Positions 40,881 to 51,759 of a stretch of DNA of 64,000 bases are shown piece after piece. A program made the position numbers and the translations under genes. The DNA is taken from assembly GCF_001680005.1 (NCBI RefSeq), contig NC_033565.1, positions 1,345,501-1,409,500 of the forward strand, given 5' to 3'. The notes below the pieces were generated by a model. It saw nothing but the letters and a program-made list of their open reading frames with translations. It did no database searches and was not told the origin of the DNA. This DNA comes from Plasmodium coatneyi. Its lineage: Eukaryota; Apicomplexa; Aconoidasida; Haemosporida; Plasmodiidae. How positions within the stretch are numbered: position 1 is the first letter of the stretch; each line of letters starts with the position of its first letter.

Positions 40881-42413
40881 ATGAGCTCCATGATCGTACG
40901 CCTGAGGTGCGAAGTGGGCATGTACCGCATCGAAATTGACAGGAACAAAAGACTGACTGATCTGAAGAGTAAAATTGAGGAGCTGTTACATGTTCCAGTG
41001 GAAAAGCAGCTTCTTTTTCTACAGGAAAAACCCAACGTCCCGCTGACAGACAATGGGGCGTTGCTGGAACAGTGTAACATTACTCATGGGTCTCTCCTCA
41101 CATTGAAAAGTGAGATAAAACCGACCGCAAGTGGTGGGAAGCGGTTGGATGGGCCTGCGGGGCGTAGCAACAATGAATCTAATGCACCGGATGGGAAGGT
41201 GAAAAAGGGGTTCGAACAGACCCAAGGGGGTAGCAGCCCGGGTGGAGTTGGTCAGCCCCCCCAGGAGAACCGTCTAACCCCCCAGAAGGAAAAAAGTAAC
41301 GAAGGAAAGAACAACAACGATAAGGAGAAGAGCGAAAATCAGGCGAACTTCAAGTCATTCGATTACTTCCTAAAAATGAGGGAATATAACACGACGGATC
41401 TTCCACTGAATCTGACCTACCAGTCTGTGTTCCTCTCGAAGGGGCGGTTCATTAAGATCCCATTAAGTGTAACGTTGAAGCATCAGGAGTATCGGCACGT
41501 GGATCACCTGGAACTTATGAACGTAGAGGAGGTGAAAAACTTCGTGCAGTATTGGTACACCAATGGAAGTATGTGCGAACACAGAGTTGGCTGGATGTAT
41601 GGCTACTACAGGGAAGACCCGCATTACACTATGGGTATTAGAGCCGTGTGTGAGTGCATATATGAGCCTCCACAGATAAATGAGGTGGACAAAGTTAAGC
41701 TTCTACCAGACGATTTTCTAGACTCTGTTGATGTTATTGCAAACCGATTAGGTCTGGAAAGAATTGGTTGGATCTTTACGCATCTGCCAAGGAAGGAACA
41801 CCTCACATCGGAGGAAGTGGTACAGATAGCTAAATTGCAGCTAGCCAATTTGAAGAAAAATGTACACTATACAAATTATAGCGTGTCTAATTTTATCACC
41901 TGCACCATTTCGCCAGATCCTATGTTAAGTAACGAACCAGTGACAAATGCCTTCATGGTGTCCGACATGGGGATGGCATTAATTCGATCCAACCTGGTCG
42001 ATCCGATACAAACGGATCCTTCCGTTATACAACTCAGGAATCCTATGCCTAATGAGCTTCTTCCTCTCATCCTAGAAGGAGGGAAAGAAACCAACAAATT
42101 TGACGCAGACTGGTTCATTGTTCGTATTAATGAATCAGCCCCTAAGGTCGTTAGGTCCCTTTTTAAAAACTTCCACTTTCCTAGGGAAAATCGGTTACGC
42201 TCACCCAATGCCTACGACGTGAAGGAGTACTTCTCCAGCCCCAAGTTGGAAAGAGGCACCAATGGGATGCACAGGTGCTCCGACTTCCACCTGATTTTGT
42301 TCGCCTGCCGCGTGCTCGACATGGAGACTGCGCTTGCCCTATGCGACGCCGCGCTCGGCAAGAAGGAGATCGATCCGATCATAGAGGAGATCCTCACCTC
42401 GGTGAAGGTGTAG
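40881..42413 (+). CDS. NPL4: NPL4, ubiquitin-recognition cofactor of CDC48/p97
   Basis: 510 residues, first ATG at 40881 (MSSMIVRLRCEVGMYRIEI). The open frame start at 40866 is GTG. Residues 1-80 form the ubiquitin-like UBX-type N-terminal domain. A disordered linker (about 85-150, Lys/Gly/Asn/Gln) follows. The NPL4 core begins around 155 with LPLNLTYQSVFLSKGRFIKI and contains the highly conserved HRVGWMYGYY and GIRAVCECIYEPPQ blocks (near 236-265). The rest of the MPN-like fold extends to the C-terminus. NPL4 with UFD1 and CDC48 extracts ubiquitylated substrates in ER-associated degradation. The usual C-terminal NZF finger of mammalian NPL4 is absent, as in yeast. Confidence 0.92.
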   Translation: MSSMIVRLRCEVGMYRIEIDRNKRLTDLKSKIEELLHVPVEKQLLFLQEKPNVPLTDNGALLEQCNITHGSLLTLKSEIKPTASGGKRLDGPAGRSNNESNAPDGKVKKGFEQTQGGSSPGGVGQPPQENRLTPQKEKSNEGKNNNDKEKSENQANFKSFDYFLKMREYNTTDLPLNLTYQSVFLSKGRFIKIPLSVTLKHQEYRHVDHLELMNVEEVKNFVQYWYTNGSMCEHRVGWMYGYYREDPHYTMGIRAVCECIYEPPQINEVDKVKLLPDDFLDSVDVIANRLGLERIGWIFTHLPRKEHLTSEEVVQIAKLQLANLKKNVHYTNYSVSNFITCTISPDPMLSNEPVTNAFMVSDMGMALIRSNLVDPIQTDPSVIQLRNPMPNELLPLILEGGKETNKFDADWFIVRINESAPKVVRSLFKNFHFPRENRLRSPNAYDVKEYFSSPKLERGTNGMHRCSDFHLILFACRVLDMETALALCDAALGKKEIDPIIEEILTSVKV

Positions 42414-43105
42414 CGGTGCAGCGTGTAGCGGTGATGCCAGCGGTATGCTTGGCGTTATGGTTAGCCACGTGTGAACGTATATATGTGCACTCATTTCTTT
42501 TTTTTTTTCTTCACCCCCCAACGCTCGCCTATTTGCCCCATAAAGTTGTCTACACTTTGTCGAATCACTCACGTTGTTTTTCCCCACGTAAGTAGTGTTG
42601 GCCAGTTAAAATGCCCCCGCATGAAGTCAATTATGTGTGCGAAAAAAAAAAAAAAAAAAAACTCTTTTTCGACATTTTTTTACCTGAACAAGTCAGGTTG
42701 TTCAGGCGAAAAAGGGGACGCTACCAATCCTGACGAGAATTATCCCCTTTCCCCAAAGGAAATCCACTCAACGGGGAATAAGGCATAATGATCTTCTCTT
42801 TCACCAAGAAAATGGGGATACTTCAGTGAATAACCTTTCGGAGGAGATGGTCTCCACGTAGAGCATACACATATTAAGATTAACGTGTTTTCCTTTTCTT
42901 TTTTGATGATAAAAAAAGGCAAAATGGCACTCCGCAGAGGGAACAATAAACGAAAAAATTCAAAAAAACTAAATAAAAAAAATAATAAAATAAAAGGCAC
43001 ACATTTCGTGTGATATGTGTGAAGGTACACACACATAGCGTTAACGCGTTCGTGTGGTCCTCCCGTGGGCACAGAAAAAGAAACAATAAACATTTAATGA
43101 TTGGG
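42414..43105. other. Convergent 3' spacer NPL4/RCD1
   Basis: About 690 bp holding both 3' UTRs. It includes a run of 19 A's near 42642-42660 and the inverted repeat at 42683-42706. No gene seen. Confidence 0.6.
42683..42706. repeat. Copy of the dispersed CCTGAACA palindromic motif, split arms
   Basis: CCTGAACAA (42683-42691) and TTGTTCAGG (42698-42706) are perfect inverted arms separated by GTCAGG. Flanked on the right by GCGAAAAA, as at other copies. Confidence 0.7.
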
Positions 43106-45199
43106 TCAATTGGCTGCGTTGTTTTCGTTGTTGTTGGTACTGTTTCCATTGCTTCCCGTCTTTTCTGCGCTGTTCGCACTTTCATCGTTTTTTCCCTCCT
43201 GTGTACCAGGGCCGTTTGTCCCGTCACTGTTGTTGGTGTTGTTCGTTGCGCTGTCTGCACCATTCGCGTTATTCGTGGCATTGCTGCTCGGGGGAACACT
43301 ACTCGGTGCAGCGTTTGCGTTTTCCATCGCCTTCACCGTGTCAGACTTACTGCTAACATTCGGGTTGCTTGCACTACCCACGTTTACCTTGTCTTTAACG
43401 GAGTTGCTGCTGGAGGAGGGGATGAGGCCTACATTGGGATTCGCCCCACCAACATGACTACCACTGCCGTGTCCGCCGCTGACCTGCCCCGCAGAGGAAT
43501 CCTCACTCATGTTTGCCGGAATGGTGACCCCCGCATAGGTGCTCTTGGAACTACCGGCAGCGTGCAGACCCTGTCTCCCCGTAGGGTGTCCCCCGCTGAC
43601 GCCGCTATGTCCTCCTGAGTGGGTAGGGGCGGCATAACCTCCAGCGTGACTACCTACATGACTACCAGCGTTACTACCAACGTTACTACCGACGTGACCG
43701 TGCGGGCCGTCCTCGTTGTTAATATTGTAAAGCAGCTGCAGGAGCCACTTCTTCGTGTAGGGGTCCTCCTTGAGGCATGGAATAAAAGCCTTGTGGACAT
43801 GCCTCAGTGAATCGGGGAGGCACTCCCTAAGTGCCTTCAAGGCTTTCGGATTTTCAGACAGCCTTAAGTAACACCTTACAATGTGCTTCAACAGTCTGGA
43901 GGAGGGATTTTCTATAAGTGCATTAACCATGTTCGCAAGGACAGTCGACACGGCATAGAATCTCACCGGAGTAGCACATATATAGTTCAGTCCTAATTCA
44001 TCAATTAGTATTTTCTGGACGATAAAGGTAGCCACCGTTTTGGACAGTTCACTTCCCGTCTCCATAATACGTAAGCAAAGTGGGATAATCTCCGTCTGCA
44101 ATAGAAAATTAATTACGTCGGGGTTGTCGACCTTAACTAATGCACCTATCACACCTAGAGAAGTTAGACGTAGATATTCAAACGGTCTATTTTTAGACTC
44201 TGCGTTTAGAAACGGATAAAGGAATAAAGGAATATGTGCATTAAGGAAATGCTGCTTGGTCTCGGGGTGGGATGCGACACACTGGAGAAGTGCCAAGGAG
44301 TTACAAACGCGGTTGGAAGATGAGGTGGTCAGTAAAGGAGGTGATAACTGAGGGTATATTGAAACGATTTCTTGAAGTAACGTTGTTATTGTGCCGAATG
44401 AATTCCACAGAACCGGTGCAATATCTTGGTAGGTCTCCCGCTTTCTAGACAATTCTAGTAATGCACTCTCCCTTTTATCTGAGTAGCATAAGTCGAAGAC
44501 GAGTTGATAGATCTTCCTTTTTTCCTCGTCATCCGCTGGAGGTGTATTCCGTGGGTTCGTTGGATTATTAGCGTGACTACTACTGGTGCCTGTGTTTGCG
44601 TTGCCATTCGCGTTGCCATTCCCGTTGTTGGTTTCGTTAGGAACGTTTTCGCTCTGTTGAGCAGTGGAACCGACAGCGCCAGTTGTGCTGCTGATAGCAT
44701 TGGTGGTATTGCTGTTTTTCACGTTTTGCGCGTTTGAAGTAGGAGGAACGGCGCTCTGGCTGGACGATGTTCCCTCATGTTGGGGGGAGGCCGATCCCCC
44801 TCCAGCGGCACCACTACCTTGTTCAATTCCCTGCTCCACGCTGTTCGGGGGAGCTGCTATTTCGCCGTTCAGTGGTGGTCCACCTTGGGTAGGAGTACTA
44901 AGGTTGGCGCTTCCCATGTTGGGACCGTCCTCTTTGGTGTTACCTGGAGTGGGATCACCTTGACTGGGTTTACCTTCATTGGGGTTACCCCTCGTGGCGG
45001 CGTTCCTCCCGGCAGTACCTCTACTGGCGCTGCTCTCATTTGTGTTGTGTCGGTAGCCCCCACTCCGCGAACCCAACCCACCGGCACTGTTGACGCTGCT
45101 CACGCTGCCCGCAACACCGGCACCCACATTGCTTGCGTTGCTCACGTTGGTCGTGTTATTCACCTTGTATCCACTGGCAAAAGCTTCATTGCTTACCAT
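43106..45199 (-). CDS. CAF40: RCD1/CAF40 (CNOT9), subunit of the CCR4-NOT complex
   Basis: 697 residues from ATG 45197-45199 (MVSNEAFASGYKVNN). The longer open frame to 45373 starts with TTG and runs through a homopolymer-encoded Phe stretch, so I reject it. Residues 1-225 are Gly/Asn/Ser/Thr low complexity. Residues 225-495 are the armadillo-like RCD1 domain, nearly invariant across eukaryotes: YQDIAPVLWNSFGTITTLLQ, NRVCNSLALLQCVASHPETK, RLTSLGVIGALVKVDNPDVI, LLKHIVRCYLRLSENPKALK. The last 200 residues are again Gly/Ser/His/Asn-rich. CAF40 binds NOT1 and helps recruit the deadenylase to mRNAs. Human CNOT9 has only short flanks, so the long low-complexity arms are a Plasmodium feature. Confidence 0.93.
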   Translation of the reverse strand: MVSNEAFASGYKVNNTTNVSNASNVGAGVAGSVSSVNSAGGLGSRSGGYRHNTNESSASRGTAGRNAATRGNPNEGKPSQGDPTPGNTKEDGPNMGSANLSTPTQGGPPLNGEIAAPPNSVEQGIEQGSGAAGGGSASPQHEGTSSSQSAVPPTSNAQNVKNSNTTNAISSTTGAVGSTAQQSENVPNETNNGNGNANGNANTGTSSSHANNPTNPRNTPPADDEEKRKIYQLVFDLCYSDKRESALLELSRKRETYQDIAPVLWNSFGTITTLLQEIVSIYPQLSPPLLTTSSSNRVCNSLALLQCVASHPETKQHFLNAHIPLFLYPFLNAESKNRPFEYLRLTSLGVIGALVKVDNPDVINFLLQTEIIPLCLRIMETGSELSKTVATFIVQKILIDELGLNYICATPVRFYAVSTVLANMVNALIENPSSRLLKHIVRCYLRLSENPKALKALRECLPDSLRHVHKAFIPCLKEDPYTKKWLLQLLYNINNEDGPHGHVGSNVGSNAGSHVGSHAGGYAAPTHSGGHSGVSGGHPTGRQGLHAAGSSKSTYAGVTIPANMSEDSSAGQVSGGHGSGSHVGGANPNVGLIPSSSSNSVKDKVNVGSASNPNVSSKSDTVKAMENANAAPSSVPPSSNATNNANGADSATNNTNNSDGTNGPGTQEGKNDESANSAEKTGSNGNSTNNNENNAAN

Positions 45200-47501
45200 G
45201 GTTCGAAACGGGCAGATGGCTTTTCGAAGTGAGGGGGTAGTAAGCCCATACGGGACAGAAGAAAAAAAAAAGAAAAAAAAAGGTACCACACAAAGGGGGG
45301 GGAAATGAAGCAAATTAACTAAAGGCGACGTAAACCAACGGAAAGTCGCGCAAAACAACGAACCGTCACGCAAACATACAGAACGTCGCTCAGAGAGGGC
45401 AGAGTGAAATAATAAAAAAAAAAAAAAAAAAAAAAAAACTGACCTGCCGGTGGCGGTTCAACGGGCAGTTTATATAAGTGATACCTTCGCCCCCGGCGCT
45501 ACAAAAATGGGAAGTCGGCTTGTGGAAGTGGAAAAATACGCCCGACTCGGGGTCGCGCAGGGAAGCAGTTTTTTTATTTGTATGACGGAAGCCCTACGCA
45601 AATAATGCGAAGCGAGCTTGGGGGGGAGGGGGACAAATAATATAATGCATAGCAATGTTTCGTAGGAGTAAACTCATCGAGGTCATTCCCTCATGTTGTT
45701 GGAAAAAGCAGATTTTTTTTTCTTCTTTTTTCCAAAACGTGTATAAAGTTATAAACCCTTCCGGGTGTGGCCGCGCCGTTGGGCAGAATGTAGCGAACCT
45801 TTCCCAGGGTTACTTCACGTCGGTACACAGTTGATTGTACGTTTTCCCATCCGATTACTGCTTTATCGTTTCCTTTTATTTTCTACCTTTCATGCGAGGA
45901 GCGTTCTACATGCATGGTGCAGATATTATGGGTGGGAACATGCGAATTGGGAATGCCCTCAGTCTTAGTTGCATGCATGAAAGGGAGGTGCGGCGCTGGA
46001 GTGGCATTCCCTTCCGCTTTGTTGTCTCCAGGGGGGAAGAGTAGTTGCTCCATCGCGGCGGCAAGAGGGTCACCAATACGAGGAACCCATGTCCGCGTAG
46101 AGATCCCCATTGTGGGCGATCTACTCCACTTTCAAGACCCCCTACGTGCAGAGACATGACTGGACCGTGCCTTAGTTTTCCAGACCAACAGCTAACCGAC
46201 CTTTTGTGGTGGAAGGAATTTCCCCTTAGGGAGTACCGCCCTCTCCGACAATAAGTGGCTAATGAAAGAAGAGGAGAAGATGACCAACCTTTCTCTTCCC
46301 CTGTTTCGTTTCCCCCATTTTTTGTAGAGCACAAAGTTGCCAGTTGGGGTAATCGAAGTGGACAGAGTCAAATGTTGCATACGCAAATGCAGTTACGCAG
46401 GAGGTGCGTTAAAAATGCATTACCATTTTGTCATCCCCAGAGGGAAGGCCAAGTAAGTGGTCGTCCTTTTTCTTTTTTTTTTTTTTTTCTCTAAAAGAAG
46501 GGCGTAAAAATATGTTTAAACGGGTATTTTCCCTTCAGTGTGAGGGCTGTTCCAGGTTCTGCGGAATTCTGGACAAGGCAAAGGTCGTCGCGATGGGGGG
46601 ATTGGCCCTTTATTGTCCACCGAGGGATTAACAGAAGGAAGCAAAAAAAAAAAAATAATATAATATAAAAATAAATAAATAAAATAAAATAACCGGCCAA
46701 TCAACAAACGGGATGTAACATCCCCTTGCGGAACCGCAAGTTAACACTTTACCTCTTGGAGAGGGTCAAACACCTGCAGCATAAACGCCCGTGACCGAAA
46801 CATCCGTATAGCTGCTTCTCCGCGAAACCTGCAGCTGGCCAGCGGCACATCGCCACTAACAACTCTTCTGTTCGCCCATTTTATGAAGCGAAAAATTTCC
46901 AGGAAAAAATTCCCACAGGGGGGCAGCAACAAACGTAAAACTAAATTGTGTTCACATTTGGCAAAATGTACCATATGAGGTGGGGCCAACTCAGTTCGCT
47001 GTTTTGTTTTGTTTTTTTTTTTCCGCTACTTTGAGACAACTACTAAAAACCGGTACTGCCTTGTTGTTCGGCCTACACACAACGAAGCAGTAAAAAAAAA
47101 AAAAAAAATCGGAAAATTTTAACCGCAGCAGAAAAAAAAAAAAAAAAAAACGAAGTTGGAAGAGGGACAAAAATGGAGGGAATTGACTCTCCCTGACCCA
47201 TACCCTCACCGTGGCCCCCTTCCTTTAAGTAAAAAAATGGAAAAAGAAGAAAAAGCGAAAAATTACCGCCAATTAGAAAATGCACACCAGCGTCCACACT
47301 GCGGTGTGCAGAAGGAGAGAGTCGATCTTAGAGAAAAAGGAAAAAAAAAAAAGGGTCGACGCGGGGCAAGGAGTTCTCGAGAAAGGAAAATCGCAGAACC
47401 GCTTTCGCAGGACAGTCTCGCCCCGTTGAGTCAAACGCGAAACGTCGACACTAGGGTGTCAGTGCCCTACGGGGAATGCCCATGAGAGTGTTTTAGCAAC
47501 T

Positions 47502-47542
<41 letters not shown>

Positions 47543-48504
47543 ACATGGTAATTTCGCGCGTCTAGACATTTACGCACAGGGGGGAAATGCACTCCTTTGT
47601 AATTAAGCACTTCTGGACATTAAAGGAAAAGAAACAGGTAGATGCAGTGTGCTCGGGGTTCATAACGTGTGTAATTAAATGAGAAGGGTCCGTCCGTCTG
47701 AACGTTCCAATTTTCTTCCACGAAATTGTTTTAACGATTCGCAGATTCGTGAAGAAGAGTTGTGAATTTTGTGTGAAAAAAAAAAATAAAAAAAAAACAA
47801 ATAAAAAAAAAAATTAATAAATAAATTTCCTTCTTTTCTATTACATTGACTTCTCCTTTTGTAACCACGATGACCACTGTCGTTACTTGCATGTGAACAC
47901 CAGCTCTACAAAAATGAACAGAAGAAACGCCACTTAGACGCTTTTCGCGGCTTTGGCTTTTCCCCTTGATATATCTTATAACTTAATTTTTAATAGGACT
48001 GTCATTTTTAGTAAATTTTTTTTATCTGTTTAATGAAAGGCAACTGGTCAGGAGATAGAACCTCCGCGTTGCTAGTTACGATTGATTGTTACGTTTGCTT
48101 GTTACGTTTGATTGTTTGTTTTCCCCATTTGGGTGAGGCACCACCTGGTCTACATATATCGCGTCAGGGAATCCCTTGTTTGTCTGCACGCACACACACA
48201 CACACATAGACGGGTACGCTCTTCCATGTGTACATACATCTGCGCGGCACTTCACCGCAAATCGACTTTTTTTTTTTTTTCTTTTTATGTCCCCCTCTTT
48301 TTATGCATTTCTTTTCCTAACCGTCATATAAGCTTGCTTAGAAAGGCGAAACGCGAATTGGAAATCTTTACCCCGAAGGGAGGAGCCATCCATCCGTCTA
48401 ACCGATCAACCGTCCGTCCGACAAACGTATCTGATCGGCGCCTCATTTGGGACAAACAGTTTGTGAAGCATTTTTCCTCGTGGTAACCCTTTCACAACAA
48501 CGCA
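45200..48504. promoter_or_regulatory. Divergent region between RCD1 and SUB1
   Basis: 3.3 kb upstream of both genes. It contains A runs at 45410-45439, 47091-47108 and 47132-47150, a T run at 46471-46489, a 38-T run at 47503-47540, and an A/T-rich block at 47775-47826. The strongly stage-specific SUB1 promoter is expected here, but I cannot point to a motif with certainty. Confidence 0.5.
47503..47540 (+). repeat. 38-base poly(dT) run
   Basis: One of the longest uninterrupted homopolymer runs in the window, about 960 bp upstream of the SUB1 start codon. Length may vary between isolates and with sequencing. Confidence 0.9.
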
Positions 48505-50397
48505 ATGATCCTGCCTCGAAGAGTAGCACTAGTGCTCTACCCTTGGGTAGTCCAGCTGCTAATCCAGCGAACCTTCGCCAGTGACATTCTGGCAAATGAG
48601 GGGAAGAAGGAGAACGACGATGTAGGTAAGATTATAAGTGAGTTACGGTTCCTACAGAAGGTAGAAACCATTTTGGAGAACAGTAACATGGGCGTTTCGG
48701 ATGTAGAGGCAGATGTGAATGCATACAACCCGGATAGGGACGCCCCGAAGGAAGAGCTGCAGAAGCTCCAAGGGCAGGAGGAGGATCCTGAGAAACAACC
48801 AAGTCACTTACGTAATAAGAACCCACAAGTAACAGCAGAAAAGAAGGAGCCATCCATAAAAAATAAAAAGGCGTTACGACTAATAGTGAGTGAGAACCAT
48901 GCCACGAGTCCGTCCTTCTTCGAGGAGTCGCTCCTTCAGGAAGAGGTGGTGAGCTTCATCCAGAGCAAAGGGAAGTTGTCTAATTTAAAAAACTTAAAGT
49001 CGATAATAATAGACCTGAATGGAGACATGACGGATGAGGAGTTGGCAGAATATATTAACATGCTGGAGAGGAAGGGGGCCCTCATAGAATCGGACAAGTT
49101 GGTGGGGGCAGACGACATCAGCGTTGCATCTATAAAAGATGCAGTTAGGCGTGGGGAGGATCGCATAAATTTGGGCAAACTTCACAGTAACATGTTGGAG
49201 GTGCAAGAAAAGGGAGAGCAATCCAGACACGCAGGTGATGCAGATGGTGGCAGTGATAATGATGATGATGGGTTCTTATCCGAACCGTCCATACACGGAG
49301 GGACCTACCCCATAGGGAAGAGAAAAACCAAGGGATACAAATTCAACGACGAATATAGAAACCTGCAGTGGGGACTAGACCTTGCCAGGCTAGATGAAAC
49401 ACAGGATCTAATAAACAACAACCGAGTGAGTGTTACAAAGATCTGTGTAATAGACAGCGGGATCGACTACAACCATCCTGACCTAAGGAACAACATAGAT
49501 GTAAATTTGAAGGAGCTATATGGACGAAAGGGAGTAGACGATGATAACAATGGTGTAGTGGATGATGTGTATGGAGCCAACTTTGTAAATAACAGTGGTG
49601 ATCCCATGGATGACAATTATCATGGAACCCATGTGTCTGGAATCATTTCCGCTATTGGGAATAACGGCATCGGCATCGTAGGGGTAGATGGACACTCCAA
49701 GCTGATCATATGTAAGGCTCTAGATCAGCACAAGTTAGGTCGATTAGGTGACATGTTTAAATGTATAGATTATTGTATTAGTAGAAAGGCACATATGATT
49801 AATGGTAGCTTCTCTTTTGATGAGTACAGTGGTATTTTCAACGCATCTGTGGATTATTTACGAACCTTGGGGATCCTTTTTATCGTCTCAGCAAGCAACT
49901 GTTCACATGCTAAACTGAACAAGCCAGATATCACCAAATGTGACCTCTCCGTAAATTTTAGATACCCTCCTATTCTGTCCAGAACCCACAATAACGTAAT
50001 TGCTGTGGCGAATTTGATGAAAAACCTGGATGAGAGTTACTCCTTATCTGTGAACTCCTTCTACAGTAACATTTATTGCCAGCTAGCTGCCCCTGGAACA
50101 AACATATATTCTACGACGCCCTTCAATAGCTATCGAAAACTCAATGGCACTTCTATGGCATCTCCCCACGTTGCTGCAATCGCTTCCATTATTAGATCCA
50201 TTAACCCTAATTTGACATACGTACAAATTGTAGAGATACTGAAAAACGCCATTGTGAAGTTACCCTCTCTAAAGGATAAGGTTTCCTGGGGGGGCTACGT
50301 AGACATCCTGCGCGCCGTCCATCTGGCCATCGACTCCAAGGAGGCGCCTTACATCAAGTCGCAGTCCTGGTTCAGGTGGAAGCAGCGCGCTCGATGA
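48505..50397 (+). CDS. SUB1: Subtilisin-like protease 1 (SUB1)
   Basis: 630 residues, ATG at 48505. A signal peptide (about 1-26) is followed by a variable acidic region, then the propeptide (about 120-205, including LSNLKNLKSIIIDLN), an Asp/Gly linker (about 240-258), and the catalytic domain from about 275. The triad and oxyanion residues are all present: Asp317 (CVIDSGIDYNHPD), His373 (NYHGTHVSG), Asn465 (VSASNC) and Ser550 (NGTSMASPH). Several Asp-rich loops (DDDNNGVVDD) fit the calcium sites known in SUB1. SUB1 is discharged from exonemes into the parasitophorous vacuole, where it processes SERA and MSP proteins to trigger egress; this is established for orthologues. It is the first of four genes in tandem on the + strand. 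Confidence 0.95.
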   Translation: MILPRRVALVLYPWVVQLLIQRTFASDILANEGKKENDDVGKIISELRFLQKVETILENSNMGVSDVEADVNAYNPDRDAPKEELQKLQGQEEDPEKQPSHLRNKNPQVTAEKKEPSIKNKKALRLIVSENHATSPSFFEESLLQEEVVSFIQSKGKLSNLKNLKSIIIDLNGDMTDEELAEYINMLERKGALIESDKLVGADDISVASIKDAVRRGEDRINLGKLHSNMLEVQEKGEQSRHAGDADGGSDNDDDGFLSEPSIHGGTYPIGKRKTKGYKFNDEYRNLQWGLDLARLDETQDLINNNRVSVTKICVIDSGIDYNHPDLRNNIDVNLKELYGRKGVDDDNNGVVDDVYGANFVNNSGDPMDDNYHGTHVSGIISAIGNNGIGIVGVDGHSKLIICKALDQHKLGRLGDMFKCIDYCISRKAHMINGSFSFDEYSGIFNASVDYLRTLGILFIVSASNCSHAKLNKPDITKCDLSVNFRYPPILSRTHNNVIAVANLMKNLDESYSLSVNSFYSNIYCQLAAPGTNIYSTTPFNSYRKLNGTSMASPHVAAIASIIRSINPNLTYVQIVEILKNAIVKLPSLKDKVSWGGYVDILRAVHLAIDSKEAPYIKSQSWFRWKQRAR

Positions 50398-51309
50398 GGA
50401 GGGAAGCAAACGAACGGTTAAGGAACGGATATGCCTTTTCGCACCTCATTTGTGATGCCTATTCCGTCTTTAACACTGATTCGTTCTTACGTTTATGCCT
50501 GAATTTTTTTTCCTATGTTTATCATCCCGAAATTTTTTTTCTACCTTTTTTTTTCCAACACTTTTGTTACCACCCTTTTTACCTTTCGCCTGAACATGTT
50601 CAGGTAAAAACTGTTAAACTTTGTTAACCGATTGTAGCGCAACTTGCTGTTTGGGAGTACCTGCGTGTAAGCGTTTCCAAACTTTGTTGTCAACGTCGAA
50701 AGGACGTCCTTTCGCTTCGTCCGCCCCTCGCGGCGGGGCGCATTTCCGTATAAGAAAAAGTGGTACATGTGTGCACAGCGCCGTTTTTTTTTTTTTTTTT
50801 TTTTTTAAGGGAACACAATTTGCAAACACGTCATCAATGGGTGGGAAAATTCCTTCTCGTGTGCATTTTTAAAATTGATGAGGAACAAGCACTCCATAGA
50901 CGCAGGGAAAGTTCAATTGTCCAGTGGCCTCTCACCGTGCCGGGATTTGCGCAACAACGTCTGTGTGTGTGTGCGCATGCATCCACGCAGAAACGACTCT
51001 GCAAATTTGACTCTGCACAATCGCTCTGTACAAATGCCGCGTACATTTCCGCTGCACACTTTTTTTCCGACCTACCGGACATGCTAACACCCCACGCACG
51101 CGAAACTCGGCCCACTGCGGTAGTTCTGCTGCACGAGCAAACGTTTTGGAGGGATCAGGAAAGGCGAAAAATAAAACAGTAAAGAGGCAGTCAAGCATCC
51201 AATCTATCACCCAATCAGACGCGCTAACTAAACAAATGTAGCACTCGCATAAGTTCCCACTTGCATCAACCACAGACGGCCAGTAGACCCCTCCTATCCA
51301 CCCATTAGC
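50398..51309. other. Spacer SUB1 to SUB1-ProM
   Basis: About 910 bp. It includes the perfect palindrome at 50589-50604 in the SUB1 3' region and a T run at 50785-50806. Downstream of SUB1 and upstream of the propeptide-like gene; no other gene seen. Confidence 0.6.
50589..50604. repeat. Perfect 16-bp palindrome CCTGAACATGTTCAGG
   Basis: The most complete copy of a motif seen at several places (about 21026, 30055, 33540, 42683). It is followed by TAAAAA and lies about 190 bp after the SUB1 stop codon. Confidence 0.75.
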
Positions 51310-51759
51310 ATGAACACCCGCCGTTGCAACGCACTTACATTATTGGCATCCCTGCTCTCCATGACTTCCCCCGGGTACAACCTAACCCCAGCGCATTCCA
51401 TTACCCCGGAACAGACACAATGGGAAGTGGAACAAAACAACAGCGGGTGCAACAACCAAGTGTTACTAAAAATAATAAAAAACGAAATGAGCTTCGAGCA
51501 ACTACCTTCCAATAGTCTACTCATGACGTCAAAGATATACAACATAAATGAGCTCTTCCTAAATCTTTTGGAAGATAAGAAATTGAGCAAAATTGTCAAG
51601 GCCTGTGGGGACTACATTTATTTGAAGAACCTTCGGATGGTTATCTTTACCATAAAGGAGAATGTGAACATGGATTTTTTGCGAAGCTTTTTCCGTGTCC
51701 TTATAAATAACGACGTGTGTGTAGAGTTCGACCAGGGGGCCTCTCCTCAGGATGGTTGA
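51310..51759 (+). CDS. SUB1-ProM: Stand-alone subtilisin propeptide-like protein (SUB1-ProM)
   Basis: 149 residues, ATG at 51310. Residues 1-24 are a signal peptide (ALTLLASLLSM core). There is no protease domain. Residues 60-145 resemble the SUB1 propeptide encoded just upstream: YLKNLRMVIFTIKENVNMDF here lines up with NLKNLKSIIIDLNGDMTDEE in SUB1, followed by a matching helix and an acidic FDQG/ESDK end. The P. falciparum orthologue is reported as a secreted vacuolar protein that binds and inhibits SUB1. By synteny and sequence this is that gene. It lies between SUB1 and the degenerate subtilisin, same strand. Origin by duplication of the SUB1 propeptide, or loss of the protease part from a subtilisin copy, is an inference. 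Confidence 0.85.
   Translation: MNTRRCNALTLLASLLSMTSPGYNLTPAHSITPEQTQWEVEQNNSGCNNQVLLKIIKNEMSFEQLPSNSLLMTSKIYNINELFLNLLEDKKLSKIVKACGDYIYLKNLRMVIFTIKENVNMDFLRSFFRVLINNDVCVEFDQGASPQDG

Noticed and set aside
43010..45308. Plus-strand frames opposite RCD1
   Set aside because: Shadows of Gly/Asn/Ser low-complexity codons; the minus strand holds a near-invariant domain.
43106..45373. Longer RCD1 start
   Set aside because: Begins with TTG and includes a homopolymer-derived Phe run; ATG at 45197-45199 is preferred.
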